Notes: a model not told the origin generated them from the letters alone. DNA of 64,000 nt from Planomicrobium sp. CPCC 101110 (GCF_007859395.1 NZ_VOHD01000006.1:186001-250000); one strand, 5' to 3'; numbered from the stretch's first letter, positions 16,857-26,059 are shown. Translations and numbers: made by a program.

Positions 16857-18272
16857 GTGGCAATAGCACTATTAATTGTTTCATATTTTACATACGGCAA
16901 GTTTATTGAAAAAATGTTTGATCCAGCAGAGTCCCGTAAAACACCTGCATACGCAAATGCCGATGGCGTGGATTTTGTACCTATGCACAAGCAGAAAAAC
17001 GCGCTTATTCAACTTTTGAATATCGCTGGAACCGGTCCGATCTTCGGTCCGATTATGGGAGCGCTTTACGGGCCTGTCGCCTTTTTATGGATTGTTCTTG
17101 GATCTATTTTCGCTGGAGCAGTGCATGATTACCTGACTGGGATGATTTCGATCCGGAACAAAGGAGCTCATATTCCGGAATTGGCAGGCAAGTTTCTCGG
17201 CCAAGCTTCTCGGCATATTGTGAATTTCTTCGCCTTGCTGCTGCTTCTTTTGGTCGGCACTGTGTTTGTTACAACGCCCGCTTCCTTATTGGCTCTCCTG
17301 ATGGATGGGAAAGTAGCTGTAGGCATTATCATCACAGCTATATTCATCTACTATTTCTTGTCTACCATTTTGCCGATCGACAAAATTATCGGCCGGTTGT
17401 ATCCATATTTTGGAGCAATCTTATTGGTCGGTACCGCAGGAGTCGGAATTGCGCTATTGATGTCGGATTACCGCATTCCTGAACTTTCCCTTACGAATAT
17501 GCATCCGGCGGCCCTGCCGATCTTCCCGATGCTGTTTTTCACAATTACCTGTGGAGCGTTATCCGGTTTCCACGCTACACAATCGCCGATCATTTCAAGG
17601 ACGGTTGAAAAAGAATCGCAAGGCCGCTATATCTTTTATGGAATGATGATTGCAGAAGGGGTTATCGCCATGATCTGGGCGGCGGCTGCCATGAGCATTT
17701 TTGACGGCCAAACTTTGAGCGGCATCATCAATTCCGGTACGCCTTCAGCGGTCGTCAATGAAGTATCCATGACATTGCTTGGAGCAGTCGGCGGAACAAT
17801 CGCTGTGCTAGGAGCCATCGTGCTTCCGATCACATCGGGCGATACGGCTTTCCGTGCGGCGCGGTCCATCATCGCAGATTATATTAAGGTAGATCAGCAA
17901 AAACTGATGAAACGCTTGATGATCGCGGTTCCGTTGTTCGTCCTGTCGGCTTTGCTGACGCAAATCGACTTTAACTTGCTGTGGAGATATTTTTCTTGGG
18001 CCAACCAAGCTACTGCGGCCATCGCTTTATGGATTGCGGCAATGTACCTGTACATCCAAGGGAAAAATTATTTAGTGGCGATGGCGCCTGCGCTGTTCAT
18101 CACATATATGGTTTTTGTCTACATCCTGAATCAAAAAATCGGCTTTAGCATGGACTTGAATACTTCGTTCATCATCGGATTAGGCTTGACCGCTATTGTT
18201 GTCGCGATGTTCTACATCAAAGCGAAGAAAAACAGGGACGACGAGGTCGAAACTTCTGTCGCAGTTGAATAA
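16857..18272 (+). CDS. cstA: carbon starvation protein CstA, pyruvate/peptide carrier
   Basis: Membrane carrier of about 476 residues, 471 in the open frame starting with GTG 16857. The natural start is probably ATG 16841, separated from the frame by a T8 tract. CstA motifs: FVPMHKQKNALIQLLNIAGTGPIFGPIMGALYGP, here seen across residues 40-75, HDYLTGMISIRNKG and PFITSGDTAF-like LPITSGDTAFRAARS. About 13 hydrophobic segments. E. coli CstA/BtsT relatives import pyruvate or peptides when carbon runs short. The cre just upstream fits catabolite repression. With the extra T, translation would have to begin at the GTG, which has no good binding site, or rely on slippage. Confidence 0.88.
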   Translation: MAIALLIVSYFTYGKFIEKMFDPAESRKTPAYANADGVDFVPMHKQKNALIQLLNIAGTGPIFGPIMGALYGPVAFLWIVLGSIFAGAVHDYLTGMISIRNKGAHIPELAGKFLGQASRHIVNFFALLLLLLVGTVFVTTPASLLALLMDGKVAVGIIITAIFIYYFLSTILPIDKIIGRLYPYFGAILLVGTAGVGIALLMSDYRIPELSLTNMHPAALPIFPMLFFTITCGALSGFHATQSPIISRTVEKESQGRYIFYGMMIAEGVIAMIWAAAAMSIFDGQTLSGIINSGTPSAVVNEVSMTLLGAVGGTIAVLGAIVLPITSGDTAFRAARSIIADYIKVDQQKLMKRLMIAVPLFVLSALLTQIDFNLLWRYFSWANQATAAIALWIAAMYLYIQGKNYLVAMAPALFITYMVFVYILNQKIGFSMDLNTSFIIGLGLTAIVVAMFYIKAKKNRDDEVETSVAVE

Positions 18273-18306
18273 GAAAGCGGACTCAAATGAGTCCGCTTTC
18301 TTTTTG
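18273..18306 (+). terminator. terminator after cstA
   Basis: GAAAGCGGACTC-AAAT-GAGTCCGCTTTC followed by TTTTT; a perfect 12-bp stem directly after the stop codon. Confidence 0.93.
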
Positions 18307-18352
18307 ATTTCGGGTATTATTTCAGTAGAAGGGAACATGGAGGTGATGGTGA

Positions 18353-18940
18353 ATGGGAAAGTTGTTTCCGCACATTTACGACAGGGCGATGGCACCGCTT
18401 GAACACAAGCGTTTCAAGAAAATCCGTGCTGCTTTAATCAGCAATGCGACAGGCAAAGTTTTGGAAATCGGTTCAGGTACCGGCGCTAACTTCCCGCATT
18501 ACCGGTTTGTCGACCAAGTTGATGCGATAGAACCTGACCCTGTGATGATGAGACAATCCGAAAAGCGCCAAAAGGCTGCGAAAGTTCCAATCCAGACGTA
18601 TTTGGCGAAAGCTGAGAAGTTGCCTTTTGAAGATGGAACTTTCGATTCGGTTGTCGGAACTCTGGTTTTTTGCACGATTCCAGAGCCGAAGAAAGCATTG
18701 CAGGAAATACGGCGGGTAAGCAAATCCGGCGGGAAATTATTGCTTTTTGAACATGTGCGCTTGGAACATAAGTCCTTAGGAAAAGCTCAGGACCTGTTTA
18801 CGCCTATTTGGAAAAACATGTGCGACGGCTGCCATTTGAATCGGGAGACGCTCCAGCTTCTCGAACAGTCCGGCATCGAGATAAAAAAAGTTGAAAAACA
18901 TTTTAACGGCCTTTTTTTAACGATCGAATGCAGCTTATGA
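18353..18940 (+). CDS. class I SAM-dependent methyltransferase
   Basis: 195 residues starting at the ATG at 18353 after GGAGGTGATGGTGA. The SAM-binding motif I is VLEIGSGTGANFPHY, followed by an acidic post-I (AIEPDPVM) and motif IV around VVGTLVFCTIPEP. It belongs to the UbiE/Methyltransf_11 type, with the MCDGCHLNRET segment typical of a Bacillales/actinobacterial subgroup related to METTL7-type enzymes. The substrate is unknown; a lipid or small thiol is possible. Monocistronic. Confidence 0.85.
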   Translation: MGKLFPHIYDRAMAPLEHKRFKKIRAALISNATGKVLEIGSGTGANFPHYRFVDQVDAIEPDPVMMRQSEKRQKAAKVPIQTYLAKAEKLPFEDGTFDSVVGTLVFCTIPEPKKALQEIRRVSKSGGKLLLFEHVRLEHKSLGKAQDLFTPIWKNMCDGCHLNRETLQLLEQSGIEIKKVEKHFNGLFLTIECSL

Positions 18941-18988
18941 ATTTTCCATGACTTGAAATTTCACTGATTGAATTTAAGTGAAGAAGTT

Positions 18989-19017
18989 TTGACATTCACC
19001 GGCAAATAGAGTACATT
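18989..19017 (+). promoter_or_regulatory. sigma-A promoter of guaC
   Basis: TTGACA at 18989-18994, a 17-base spacer and TACATT at 19012-19017 form a near-consensus vegetative promoter 64 bases before the guaC start. Confidence 0.75.
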
Positions 19018-19022
19018 ATCAT

Positions 19023-19067
19023 ATGGACGAACATTAAAGGTTTAAAACAGGTTTATTATTCGTATTT
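19023..19067 (+). promoter_or_regulatory. paired PurBox-like sites before guaC
   Basis: On the plus strand 19023-19035 matches the B. subtilis PurBox AWWWCCGAACWWT at 10 of 13 positions; 19055-19067 matches it at 11 of 13 on the minus strand. The two face each other over 19 bases and lie just past the -10. B. subtilis guaC (yumD) belongs to the PurR regulon, where paired inverted boxes are the rule with a spacer near 16-17, so the call is plausible rather than proven. Confidence 0.5.
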
Positions 19068-19080
19068 AGGGGTGTTAATT

Positions 19081-20064
19081 ATGGAAAATGTGTTTGATTA
19101 CGAAGATATTCAGTTAGTTCCTGCAAAGGCAGTGGTAAATAGCCGGTCAGAATGCGATACTTCCGTGGAATTTGGTGGACGCACTTTCAAGTTGCCTGTC
19201 GTGCCGGCAAATATGCAGACGATTGTAGACGAGAAGATAGCAACATTTTTAGCGGAAAACAATTATTTCTATATCATGCACCGTTTCGAACCGGAAAAGC
19301 GTTTGGCATTCGCAAAAGAAATGCAAGAACGCGGCCTTTACGCTTCAATCAGTGTCGGGGTAAAACCGGAAGAGTATGACTTTGTACAGGAACTTGTAGA
19401 TGCTGGCATTACGCCGGAGTATATTACCATCGATGTGGCTCATGGCCATTCGAATTCCGTTATAGACATGATTAAACATATCAAAAAACTTTTGCCAGGC
19501 AGTTTTGTGATTGCCGGAAACGTCGGTACGCCGGAAGCTGTACGCGAACTGGAAAATGCAGGAGCGGATGCGACCAAGGTGGGCATTGGCCCAGGGAAAG
19601 TTTGCATCACAAAAATTAAAACAGGCTTTGGTACAGGAGGCTGGCAATTGGCCGCGCTTCGCTGGTGCGCAAAAGCTGCAAGCAAACCGATCATCGCGGA
19701 TGGGGGTATCCGGACGCATGGCGATATCGCGAAATCTGTCCGTTTCGGCGCTTCAATGGTGATGATCGGATCACTTTTTGCCGGGCATGAAGAATCGCCG
19801 GGGCAAACAGTGGAGCAAGACGGCAAGCTGTTGAAGGAATATTTCGGTTCTGCTTCCGAGTTCCAAAAAGGCGAAAAGAAAAATGTGGAAGGCAAGAAAA
19901 TGTACGTGGAATTCAAAGGGTCGATGAAAGATACTCTGGTTGAGATGGAGCAGGATCTGCAGTCGGCTATTTCCTATGCTGGCGGCGACAAATTAATGGC
20001 TATTCGCAATGTGGATTACGTAGTCGTTAAAAACTCGATATTCAATGGTGATAAAGTATACTAA
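19081..20064 (+). CDS. guaC: GMP reductase
   Basis: NADPH-dependent reductive deamination of GMP to IMP, allowing guanine nucleotides to feed the adenine branch. 327 residues from ATG 19081 after GGGGTGTTAATT. It is an IMPDH/GMPR-type barrel without a CBS insert: [53 protein letters not shown] (residues about 141-172) and the catalytic Cys175 in [26 protein letters not shown] forms the phosphate-binding site. The usual length for the short bacterial GuaC2 type. Regulated probably by PurR through the paired boxes upstream. Confidence 0.95.
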   Translation: MENVFDYEDIQLVPAKAVVNSRSECDTSVEFGGRTFKLPVVPANMQTIVDEKIATFLAENNYFYIMHRFEPEKRLAFAKEMQERGLYASISVGVKPEEYDFVQELVDAGITPEYITIDVAHGHSNSVIDMIKHIKKLLPGSFVIAGNVGTPEAVRELENAGADATKVGIGPGKVCITKIKTGFGTGGWQLAALRWCAKAASKPIIADGGIRTHGDIAKSVRFGASMVMIGSLFAGHEESPGQTVEQDGKLLKEYFGSASEFQKGEKKNVEGKKMYVEFKGSMKDTLVEMEQDLQSAISYAGGDKLMAIRNVDYVVVKNSIFNGDKVY

Positions 20065-20087
20065 ACAAATTTGCGAATCTAAAAAAA

Positions 20088-20118
20088 GGGCAGCCGCCGG
20101 ACCGGCTGCCCTTTTTTT
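20088..20118. terminator. terminator after guaC
   Basis: GGGCAGCCG-CCGGAC-CGGCTGCCC with A7 before and T7 after; works on either strand and ends guaC. Confidence 0.93.
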
Positions 20119-20152
20119 CTAGCCGGATCATTAAAATTATTAGAATAATGGG

Positions 20153-20180
20153 TTGATTCAGCTTCTTAATCTGATATAAT
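20153..20180 (+). promoter_or_regulatory. promoter of the T-box/metG transcript
   Basis: TTGATT (20153-20158), 16-base spacer and TATAAT (20175-20180). Transcription should begin near 20187, at the 5' end of the T-box leader. Confidence 0.7.
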
Positions 20181-20186
20181 ATGGAA

Positions 20187-20477
20187 AAACAAAAAAGCTT
20201 TGATGAGGAAAAGTAGATTGCAAGCATTTTCTATAGAGAGCTTCGGCAGCTGAAAAGAAGCGGAAATGCACAATTGAACAATGGCCTCGGAGCTTCGCGC
20301 TGAACACTTTGCCAAAAGGAGCCAGTAGGACGCGGCGAGGATGGGCCCTTGTTATCAAAGCCACAGTATGGAGAATCTCTGTACTTCATGAGGCTGCCTG
20401 TGTGAACGGGAAGCAAAGTAAAGTGGAACCGCGGATGAACCCCGCCTTTATCGTATACCGATAAAGGCGGGGTTTTT
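20187..20477 (+). promoter_or_regulatory. T-box leader, methionine-specific
   Basis: A leader of about 290 bases. The stem I region contains GATGAGG-like start elements and a specifier loop with GGAAATGCA; ATG at 20266-20268 would pair with the tRNA-Met anticodon. The T-box sequence AAGTGGAACCGCGG at 20421-20434 is the tRNA acceptor-binding bulge and deviates slightly from the AGGGTGGNACCGCG consensus. The terminator at 20438-20477 is a perfect 16-bp stem (AACCCCGCC..GGCGGGGTT) followed by T. Uncharged tRNA-Met should stabilise the antiterminator and allow metG expression. Confidence 0.9.
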
Positions 20478-20502
20478 ATACTTTAAAGAAGGAGTGAGGG
20501 AG

Positions 20503-22137
20503 ATGAATGTATTGATTGGAGGAGCGTGGCCTTATGCGAACGGTCCGATGCATCTTGGGCATATCGCAGCTTTGCTGCCAGGCGATATTTTGGCGAGGTA
20601 CTACCGGTTGAAAGGAGAAGGTGTATTGTATGTATCAGGCAGCGACTGCAATGGAACCCCTATCTCCATAAGAGCCGGTCAGGAAGGGGTGCCGGTCAAG
20701 GCGATCGCTGACCGCTATCACGCTGAGTTCCAAAAGAACTTTGAAGATCTCGGCTTTTCGTATGATTTATACACGCGGACAGATGGCGTTTTCCATCATG
20801 AGATCGTCCAAAAAGTTTTTCTTGATTTGAAGGACAACGGCTATATATATAAGAAGGAAATCGACCAAACTTACTGTGAGTATGACAAGCAGTTTCTGCC
20901 CGACCGTTTTGTTGAGGGGATATGCCCTGTTTGCGGCGCCCAGTCCCGGGGCGACCAGTGCGACAACTGTTCGACCATTCTGGATGCATTGGAATTATTG
21001 GACCCGAAATGCAAGATTTGCGGCTCTCCGCCGACGGTCAAGAAAAGCGAACATTTTTATTTTAGACTCAGTTCTTTTCAGAAGGAGCTTGAGGCGTATG
21101 TGGAAAATGCAAAGAACGACAACAGATGGCGTGAAAATGCGATCAACCTGACCCAAAGATATTTGAATGAGGGACTGCTGGACCGGGCAGTGTCACGTGA
21201 TTTGCCGAACGGAGTCAGTTTGCCGATAGAAGGATATGAAGACAAGAAAATATATGTATGGATTGAGGCGGTTTCCGGTTATTATTCCGCCAGCAAGGAA
21301 TGGGCGGCACTCCAAAACAAAGACGATGGAGCATTTTGGGAGAAAGACACAAGGGCATATTATGTCCACGGCAAAGATAATATCCCGTTCCATACGATTA
21401 TATGGCCGGCGATATTAAAAGGGGTCGGCATACCTGGTTTGCCGACCCATATTGTCTCCAACGAATATTTGACACTCGAGAAAAAGAAACTGTCGACAAG
21501 CAAAAATTGGGCAGTGTGGGTGCCGGAACTGCTGGAGCGTTACCATCCGGACTCAATCCGCTATTTTCTCACTGTCAATGCACCGGAAAATCGGGACACC
21601 GACTTTTCGTGGCGGGAATTCATCTACAGCCATAATAGCGAACTTCTCGGCGCCTATGGCAATTTCATCAACCGTACTTTAAAGTTTGTCGAGAAAAGCT
21701 ATGAAGGGGCCATTCCTCAAACTGCGGCAGATCCCGAAATAGAAGAACAGGTTGCCGCTGTTTACAAACAGGCAGGCAGGCATATTGAAAATGGCCATAT
21801 GAAACAGGCACTGGAAGATATATTCAGCTTTGTCCGTTCCGCCAACAAATATTTTGATGAGAAAGAACCATGGAAAGAACTCAAAAGCAATCCACCGTCG
21901 TGTGAAAAAACCATCGCTACATGCGTGATGATCATCAATAACCTGATTCAGCTTCTGCATCCGTTTTTGCCGTTTTCAACCGGGGAGATAAAAACGGCAT
22001 TAAAAATTGAAGAATTAAAATGGAATTTCATCAGAAATGAAGCAGAAAGAATATCGGACGTTAAACCGCTGTTTGCGCGGTACGATATCAAGAGAATAGA
22101 CGAAGAACTGGAAAAGCTGATAAGACAAGCAAGATAA
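20503..22137 (+). CDS. metG: methionyl-tRNA synthetase, T-box controlled
   Basis: Charges tRNA-Met. 544 residues from ATG 20503 after AAGGAGTGAGGG. The class I HIGH motif is HLGH (residues 17-20) in [12 protein letters not shown]; the KMSKS equivalent is KKLSTSK near residue 330. The zinc region near residues 145-180 shows CPVC, CDNC and CKIC; a fourth CxxC that would complete a second knuckle is absent. The C-terminal tRNA-beta dimerisation domain of the common Bacillus enzyme (about 650 residues) is missing. This is the MetRS2-like type, often an additional copy in Firmicutes and linked to tolerance of MetRS inhibitors. Whether a second metG exists elsewhere in the genome cannot be seen here. 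Confidence 0.93.
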   Translation: MNVLIGGAWPYANGPMHLGHIAALLPGDILARYYRLKGEGVLYVSGSDCNGTPISIRAGQEGVPVKAIADRYHAEFQKNFEDLGFSYDLYTRTDGVFHHEIVQKVFLDLKDNGYIYKKEIDQTYCEYDKQFLPDRFVEGICPVCGAQSRGDQCDNCSTILDALELLDPKCKICGSPPTVKKSEHFYFRLSSFQKELEAYVENAKNDNRWRENAINLTQRYLNEGLLDRAVSRDLPNGVSLPIEGYEDKKIYVWIEAVSGYYSASKEWAALQNKDDGAFWEKDTRAYYVHGKDNIPFHTIIWPAILKGVGIPGLPTHIVSNEYLTLEKKKLSTSKNWAVWVPELLERYHPDSIRYFLTVNAPENRDTDFSWREFIYSHNSELLGAYGNFINRTLKFVEKSYEGAIPQTAADPEIEEQVAAVYKQAGRHIENGHMKQALEDIFSFVRSANKYFDEKEPWKELKSNPPSCEKTIATCVMIINNLIQLLHPFLPFSTGEIKTALKIEELKWNFIRNEAERISDVKPLFARYDIKRIDEELEKLIRQAR

Positions 22138-22301
22138 AACGATGTCTTGGCTCCGTTGATTTATGCCAAGTGTACAATAGAAACTTGCAGCTCCTATTGT
22201 TTGTTCGCCGCAAGATGGTAAAATTGAAAAAGGAAATGTCTTAATTTTCTTTCAAACGAAGATGGCGAAAAATAAAAGAGATATATGGAGTGAGAGCATC
22301 A

Positions 22302-22661
22302 ATGGATGTACCAGAAGAAATAAAGTTGATTTCATTTTTCGGATCAAAGCCGGTGAGAAAAGATAAAACGGAATTCTTTCACTATGACACATCAACATTC
22401 GCTTTTGAAAATGACAAAGAGCTGTTCGGGATTATTCTCTCCCCTTTCTACGACAAATTCGTATTGACTGTCGAAGATAAGGATACAAAAGAAACTTTGT
22501 CTTATCTCGAGCTGCGTTCCGTCCAAAAACTTGAACTGGTGGATAATCCCGATCAGCAAAAAATCCGGCTGTTCCATGGAGAATCTGAAATCTATCAAAA
22601 TGTATTGGAATTCACTTTCAACCCCCGATTCAAAATGGTGTTTGAAGAACAGTACAGATAG
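22302..22661 (+). CDS. conserved hypothetical protein
   Basis: 119 residues from ATG 22302 after GGAGTGAG; an in-frame GTG at 22290 overlaps that binding site. The product is soluble, acidic-aromatic, with no signal peptide or membrane helix, and appears beta-rich (SPFYDKFVLTVEDKD, LELRSVQKLELVDN). I do not recognise a family. It is followed after 11 bases by another unknown gene and then by an MBL hydrolase gene, forming a probable three-gene unit. Confidence 0.65.
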   Translation: MDVPEEIKLISFFGSKPVRKDKTEFFHYDTSTFAFENDKELFGIILSPFYDKFVLTVEDKDTKETLSYLELRSVQKLELVDNPDQQKIRLFHGESEIYQNVLEFTFNPRFKMVFEEQYR

Positions 22662-22672
22662 GCGGGAAGCCG

Positions 22673-23170
22673 ATGATAGCGTACACCTACCGGTTGGACA
22701 CAAGCCTTCCGATGGATGAGGCAGAGACTATTGAATTGCGGTCAGGGAAAATCAAGGTGTTATGGTGCCAGCTCGCCTTTTTGTTCTTTGAAAAAGGAAC
22801 TTCTGTTACATTCAAATATTGGTCTGGCGATTTGGCAGCAAGAAATGGCTATTCCAGCTTTGGAATAAAAGAAGCCAAGAAACTGGCAAAGAAATACAAC
22901 CTGACAATTGACTTTGATGGCTTGAGTCTACTGAAAGTGGACTTGAATCCTGAAATGAAGGATTATGTGCTTCATCAAATCCAGAAATGCGAAAATCAGC
23001 TTTCGCCGTTTTTCCATTTTGATGTTTTGGATGAAGAAGGCGAATCCATCTGTACAGCCCAAGATTTCGGAACATCGATTTTAGTGGCATTAAACATTTC
23101 CGATTTGCGGATATTGGCTGCGGATGGATTTGACTTGAATTTCTTGATCAGTCTTCCTGAACCTTGCTGA
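22673..23170 (+). CDS. conserved hypothetical protein
   Basis: 165 residues; ATG 22673 follows GGCGGGAAGCCG. Soluble, mixed alpha/beta, no recognisable catalytic motif. It has a Cys-terminal end (LPEPC) and a segment EAKKLAKKYNLTIDFDG. Close spacing to the gene before (11 bases) and the MBL gene after (41 bases) suggests a shared transcript. I cannot assign a function. Confidence 0.65.
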   Translation: MIAYTYRLDTSLPMDEAETIELRSGKIKVLWCQLAFLFFEKGTSVTFKYWSGDLAARNGYSSFGIKEAKKLAKKYNLTIDFDGLSLLKVDLNPEMKDYVLHQIQKCENQLSPFFHFDVLDEEGESICTAQDFGTSILVALNISDLRILAADGFDLNFLISLPEPC

Positions 23171-23211
23171 GATGAAACTGATGCTTCAAATATGGCTAAA
23201 GGAGGATCGGG

Positions 23212-24021
23212 ATGGAGAATTATATTTGCGAAACATGCGGTGTCCAGTACGATCTTGCTTCCCAAGAGCCGGAAGGGTGCTTGATTTGTGACGAGGAACG
23301 CCAGTATGTGAACTTGGATGGGCAAAGTTGGACCACTCTGCGGCAGATGGTTGAAACAGGGATTTTCCATAACGATTTCACCCAAGATGAACCTGGAATT
23401 TTCAGTATCCGCACCATCCCGAATTTTGCCATTGGGCAGACAGCTTATTTGATTTTGGAAAATGGTTTCAATATGCTTTGGGATTGCATTACACTGCTGG
23501 ATTCGCCTACCATCGAAAAAATTAGGGGCCTGGGCGGAATCCACGCGATCGCTTTGTCCCATCCGCATTATTATTCCACTCAAGTAGAATGGGCGGAAGT
23601 GTTTGGCGCACCGATCTACATACACGAAGACGACCGGAAATGGATTACCCGGCAAAGTGAGAATATTGTTCTCTGGTCAGGTGAAACACTCCAGGTCCAG
23701 GAAGGGTTGGTGCTTCACCGATTGGGCGGCCATTTTAAAGGGGCTGCCGTTTTGCAAAGGAAAAATAGCCATCTCTTCACCGGAGACATTGTCCGGATAT
23801 CGGCAAATCCCAATTGGGCCGCTTTCATGTATAGCTATCCCAACTTTCTGCCTTTGCCGGCAGCGATTGTCGAAAGGATGGCGGAACAGCTGAAACCGTT
23901 GGAATTTGATCGGGTTTATGATGCTTTTCACCGGATTATGAAGGAAAATGCAAACGAACGGATCCAAAGGTCGGCCCTGAGATATATTGCTGCGGTGAAT
24001 GGCGAATTGTTCAACACATGA
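23212..24021 (+). CDS. zinc-ribbon MBL-fold metallohydrolase
   Basis: 269 residues after AAGGAGGATCGGG-ATG. The N-terminus carries a rubredoxin/zinc-ribbon-like CETC...CLIC pair (residues 6-25). The rest resembles a metallo-beta-lactamase fold, but the HxHxDH motif is altered to SHPHYYST, so the second metal site is probably incomplete. A His in LGGHFKGA and an Asp in HLFTGDIV remain. Such proteins are annotated as MBL-fold hydrolases in Bacillales without a known substrate. It probably ends the three-gene unit starting at 22302. Activity is uncertain because of the motif change. Confidence 0.75.
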   Translation: MENYICETCGVQYDLASQEPEGCLICDEERQYVNLDGQSWTTLRQMVETGIFHNDFTQDEPGIFSIRTIPNFAIGQTAYLILENGFNMLWDCITLLDSPTIEKIRGLGGIHAIALSHPHYYSTQVEWAEVFGAPIYIHEDDRKWITRQSENIVLWSGETLQVQEGLVLHRLGGHFKGAAVLQRKNSHLFTGDIVRISANPNWAAFMYSYPNFLPLPAAIVERMAEQLKPLEFDRVYDAFHRIMKENANERIQRSALRYIAAVNGELFNT

Positions 24022-24292
24022 AAGCTAGCGGCCGATACATAAAAATATTTTATTGGTTCCTTAAAGGAGATCTCCGCTTTGTAATTCTGGATATATAGTG
24101 ATTTATCTTCCTAGAAGGGCGGCTTCTGTGGAGGAGTGTCATCTTTTTAGCTTTTTTGCCGAAATTCACCCGAAAATTTAGGTTGGGATGAAACCTGCCG
24201 AAATTCCAACCGTAAATAAAGAGATCATCCAGTTATTGCAGAGGACCAGAAGATTATGAACAAAAGGACAAAAGAAAATAAGGGGGATAACG

Positions 24293-25060
24293 ATGTCATT
24301 TTTTGATAAGGTTAAGGCAAGTGCAGGAATCGGCAATGCAAAAGTGGACACGCGCATCAATACGCCTAAAGTGAAACAAGGCGGACAAGTAGCAGGAGAA
24401 ATAGTGATAAAAGGCGGCTCAGTAGAACAGCCCATCAACTCCATTTCAATTTCTATAGAAACATCGGTGCTGGTGGAACAAGATGACCGCAAATACCGGC
24501 AAGATTTCCAAATCCAGCATGTAAAGGTGAGCGACGCTTTGACAATCGCGGCAAAAGATGAGAAAGTGCTGCCTTTTTCGTTCGCTTTGTCTTATGAAAT
24601 CCCAATGACCATTGGCAAAAACGATGTCTGGCTAGACACAGTTTTGGACGTACCGTTTGCACTCGATCCGAAAGATAAAGATTACATCGAAGTGGCCGGA
24701 ACAGAAGCTGCAGAAAAAGTGCTGGCTGCTATCCGGGAATTGGGGTTCACTTTGAAATCTGCCGCAAACTTGAAAAGCCGCCAGACTAAAAGCGGTTTCG
24801 TTCAGGAATTCGAATTTTATCCAGGCCCTGATTTCAAAAAACATTTTACAGAACTTGAACTGATTTTTCTTTCCGACACAACAGGAACTACCGTTTATAT
24901 TGAGATGGACCATAAAGCGAAAGGGTTAGGGGGCTTGCTCGCGCAAGCATTGGATATGGACGAGTCCCGGCTTTCCGTTCGTTTTGAGAAAAGGGATTCA
25001 GCAAGCGTTTCGGAAGTAGCCCGTAAATTACGCGATACGCTTCTTAAAAATGTCCGGTAA
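24293..25060 (+). CDS. spo0M: Spo0M-like sporulation-control protein, copy 1
   Basis: 255 residues; ATG 24293 after AAGGGGGATAACG. It begins FFDKVKASAGIGNAKVDT, the conserved Spo0M N-terminus, and has the arrestin-like double beta-sandwich (residues about 1-130: GGQVAGEIVIKGG, PFSFALSYEIPMT) and the C-terminal half with FVQEFEFYPG. In B. subtilis Spo0M modulates entry to sporulation and cell-division or cytoskeletal processes; mechanism is unsettled. A paralogue of identical length follows at 25214, with a terminator in between, so the two are independently transcribed. Confidence 0.92.
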   Translation: MSFFDKVKASAGIGNAKVDTRINTPKVKQGGQVAGEIVIKGGSVEQPINSISISIETSVLVEQDDRKYRQDFQIQHVKVSDALTIAAKDEKVLPFSFALSYEIPMTIGKNDVWLDTVLDVPFALDPKDKDYIEVAGTEAAEKVLAAIRELGFTLKSAANLKSRQTKSGFVQEFEFYPGPDFKKHFTELELIFLSDTTGTTVYIEMDHKAKGLGGLLAQALDMDESRLSVRFEKRDSASVSEVARKLRDTLLKNVR

Positions 25061-25080
25061 GTGTATAGTCTGCCTGAAAG

Positions 25081-25110
25081 TGGAAGAGACCATGTCTCTT
25101 CCATTTTTTT
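25081..25110 (+). terminator. terminator between the two spo0M genes
   Basis: TGGAAGAGAC-CAT-GTCTCTTCCA followed by T7; a perfect 10-bp stem. Confidence 0.93.
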
Positions 25111-25213
25111 ATGGATAGAAGAAGATGCTCTTCAAACTTCGTACAATTTTTATAAAATGAATGGTTTTAATGCTATAATAAATAGAAAATACAGAAAATT
25201 AAGGGGGGATAAC

Positions 25214-25981
25214 ATGCCTGTTTCCGACAAGATAAAAGCGAGTGCCGGAATTGGAAATGCAAAAGTTGACACGTACATTGAAGAAGTGAAAGTAAGGCAA
25301 GGAACTCCCATTTCAGGAGAAGTGTATGTTCTGGGAGGCGAATCGGAACAAACAGTGAAGGGCATTTATCTTTCTGTAATGACCTCTGTATTGACAAAAA
25401 AAGCAGGCAAAAAAACGATGGAAGAAGTTGAAGTCCAACGCATCAAAGCCAGTGGAAAATTCACCGTCGCATCAAATGAGGAAAAAACAATTCCTTTTTC
25501 CTTCTATTTAACGCCCGAGACGCCAATGACTGTCAAAAGAATCGAAGTTTGGATAAAAACAAAGCTCGACGTAGATTTTCAATGCGATCCGAGAGACAAA
25601 AATTACATTCAGGTCGTAGGGACAGAAGCTGCTGAGAAAATTTTGTTTGCCGTCCAACAATTGGATTTTTCAATAAAGAAGGTAACCAATCTGAAAAGCC
25701 ACCGCACCTCTAGCGGTGTTATCCAAGAATTCGAATTTTATACAGGCAGGAGATTCAAACGGGATTTCGAAGAGCTCGAATTGGTTCTTCTGTCGGACAG
25801 TTTGGGAACTGCCGCTTTTTTCAAACTAGCGGTAAATGAAATCGGGAAAAAACATCTTCTTGCCCATTCGTTGGATAAAGCCGAAACAGAACTTGTCCTA
25901 AATTACCGTTATGGCGATGTGCCAGCCCACAATGTGGTTGAGAACCATGTATATGATCTGTTGTTAAGGAAAGCCCGTTAG
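25214..25981 (+). CDS. spo0M: Spo0M-like sporulation-control protein, copy 2
   Basis: 255 residues from ATG 25214 after AAGGGGGGATAAC; a longer frame to 25061 runs back through the terminator and is rejected. It aligns end to end with the first copy: KIKASAGIGNAKVDTYI, the PFSFYLTPETPMT strand, and the GTEAAEKIL and IQEFEFYTGRRF segments. Divergence between copies is clear, especially residues 25-110, so the duplication is not recent. A different client or a fused regulatory role is possible. A strong terminator follows. Confidence 0.92.
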   Translation: MPVSDKIKASAGIGNAKVDTYIEEVKVRQGTPISGEVYVLGGESEQTVKGIYLSVMTSVLTKKAGKKTMEEVEVQRIKASGKFTVASNEEKTIPFSFYLTPETPMTVKRIEVWIKTKLDVDFQCDPRDKNYIQVVGTEAAEKILFAVQQLDFSIKKVTNLKSHRTSSGVIQEFEFYTGRRFKRDFEELELVLLSDSLGTAAFFKLAVNEIGKKHLLAHSLDKAETELVLNYRYGDVPAHNVVENHVYDLLLRKAR

Positions 25982-25992
25982 CCAATCGGAAC

Positions 25993-26036
25993 AAAAAGGG
26001 GCCATTCGCACGAAAAGATGCGAATGGCCCCTTTTT
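25993..26036. terminator. bidirectional terminator
   Basis: AAAAAGGGGCCATTCGCA pairs with TGCGAATGGCCCCTTTTT. Serves spo0M copy 2 and the convergent SDR gene. Confidence 0.95.
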
Positions 26037-26059
26037 ATGGGTTTTAAAAGCTGGGAGCG

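Noticed and set aside
22996-23655. 219-residue minus-strand frame
   Set aside because: Antisense to two well-supported genes, with no family motif.
25061-25213. N-terminal extension of spo0M copy 2
   Set aside because: It reads through a strong terminator and matches no Spo0M sequence; the ATG at 25214 has a good binding site.
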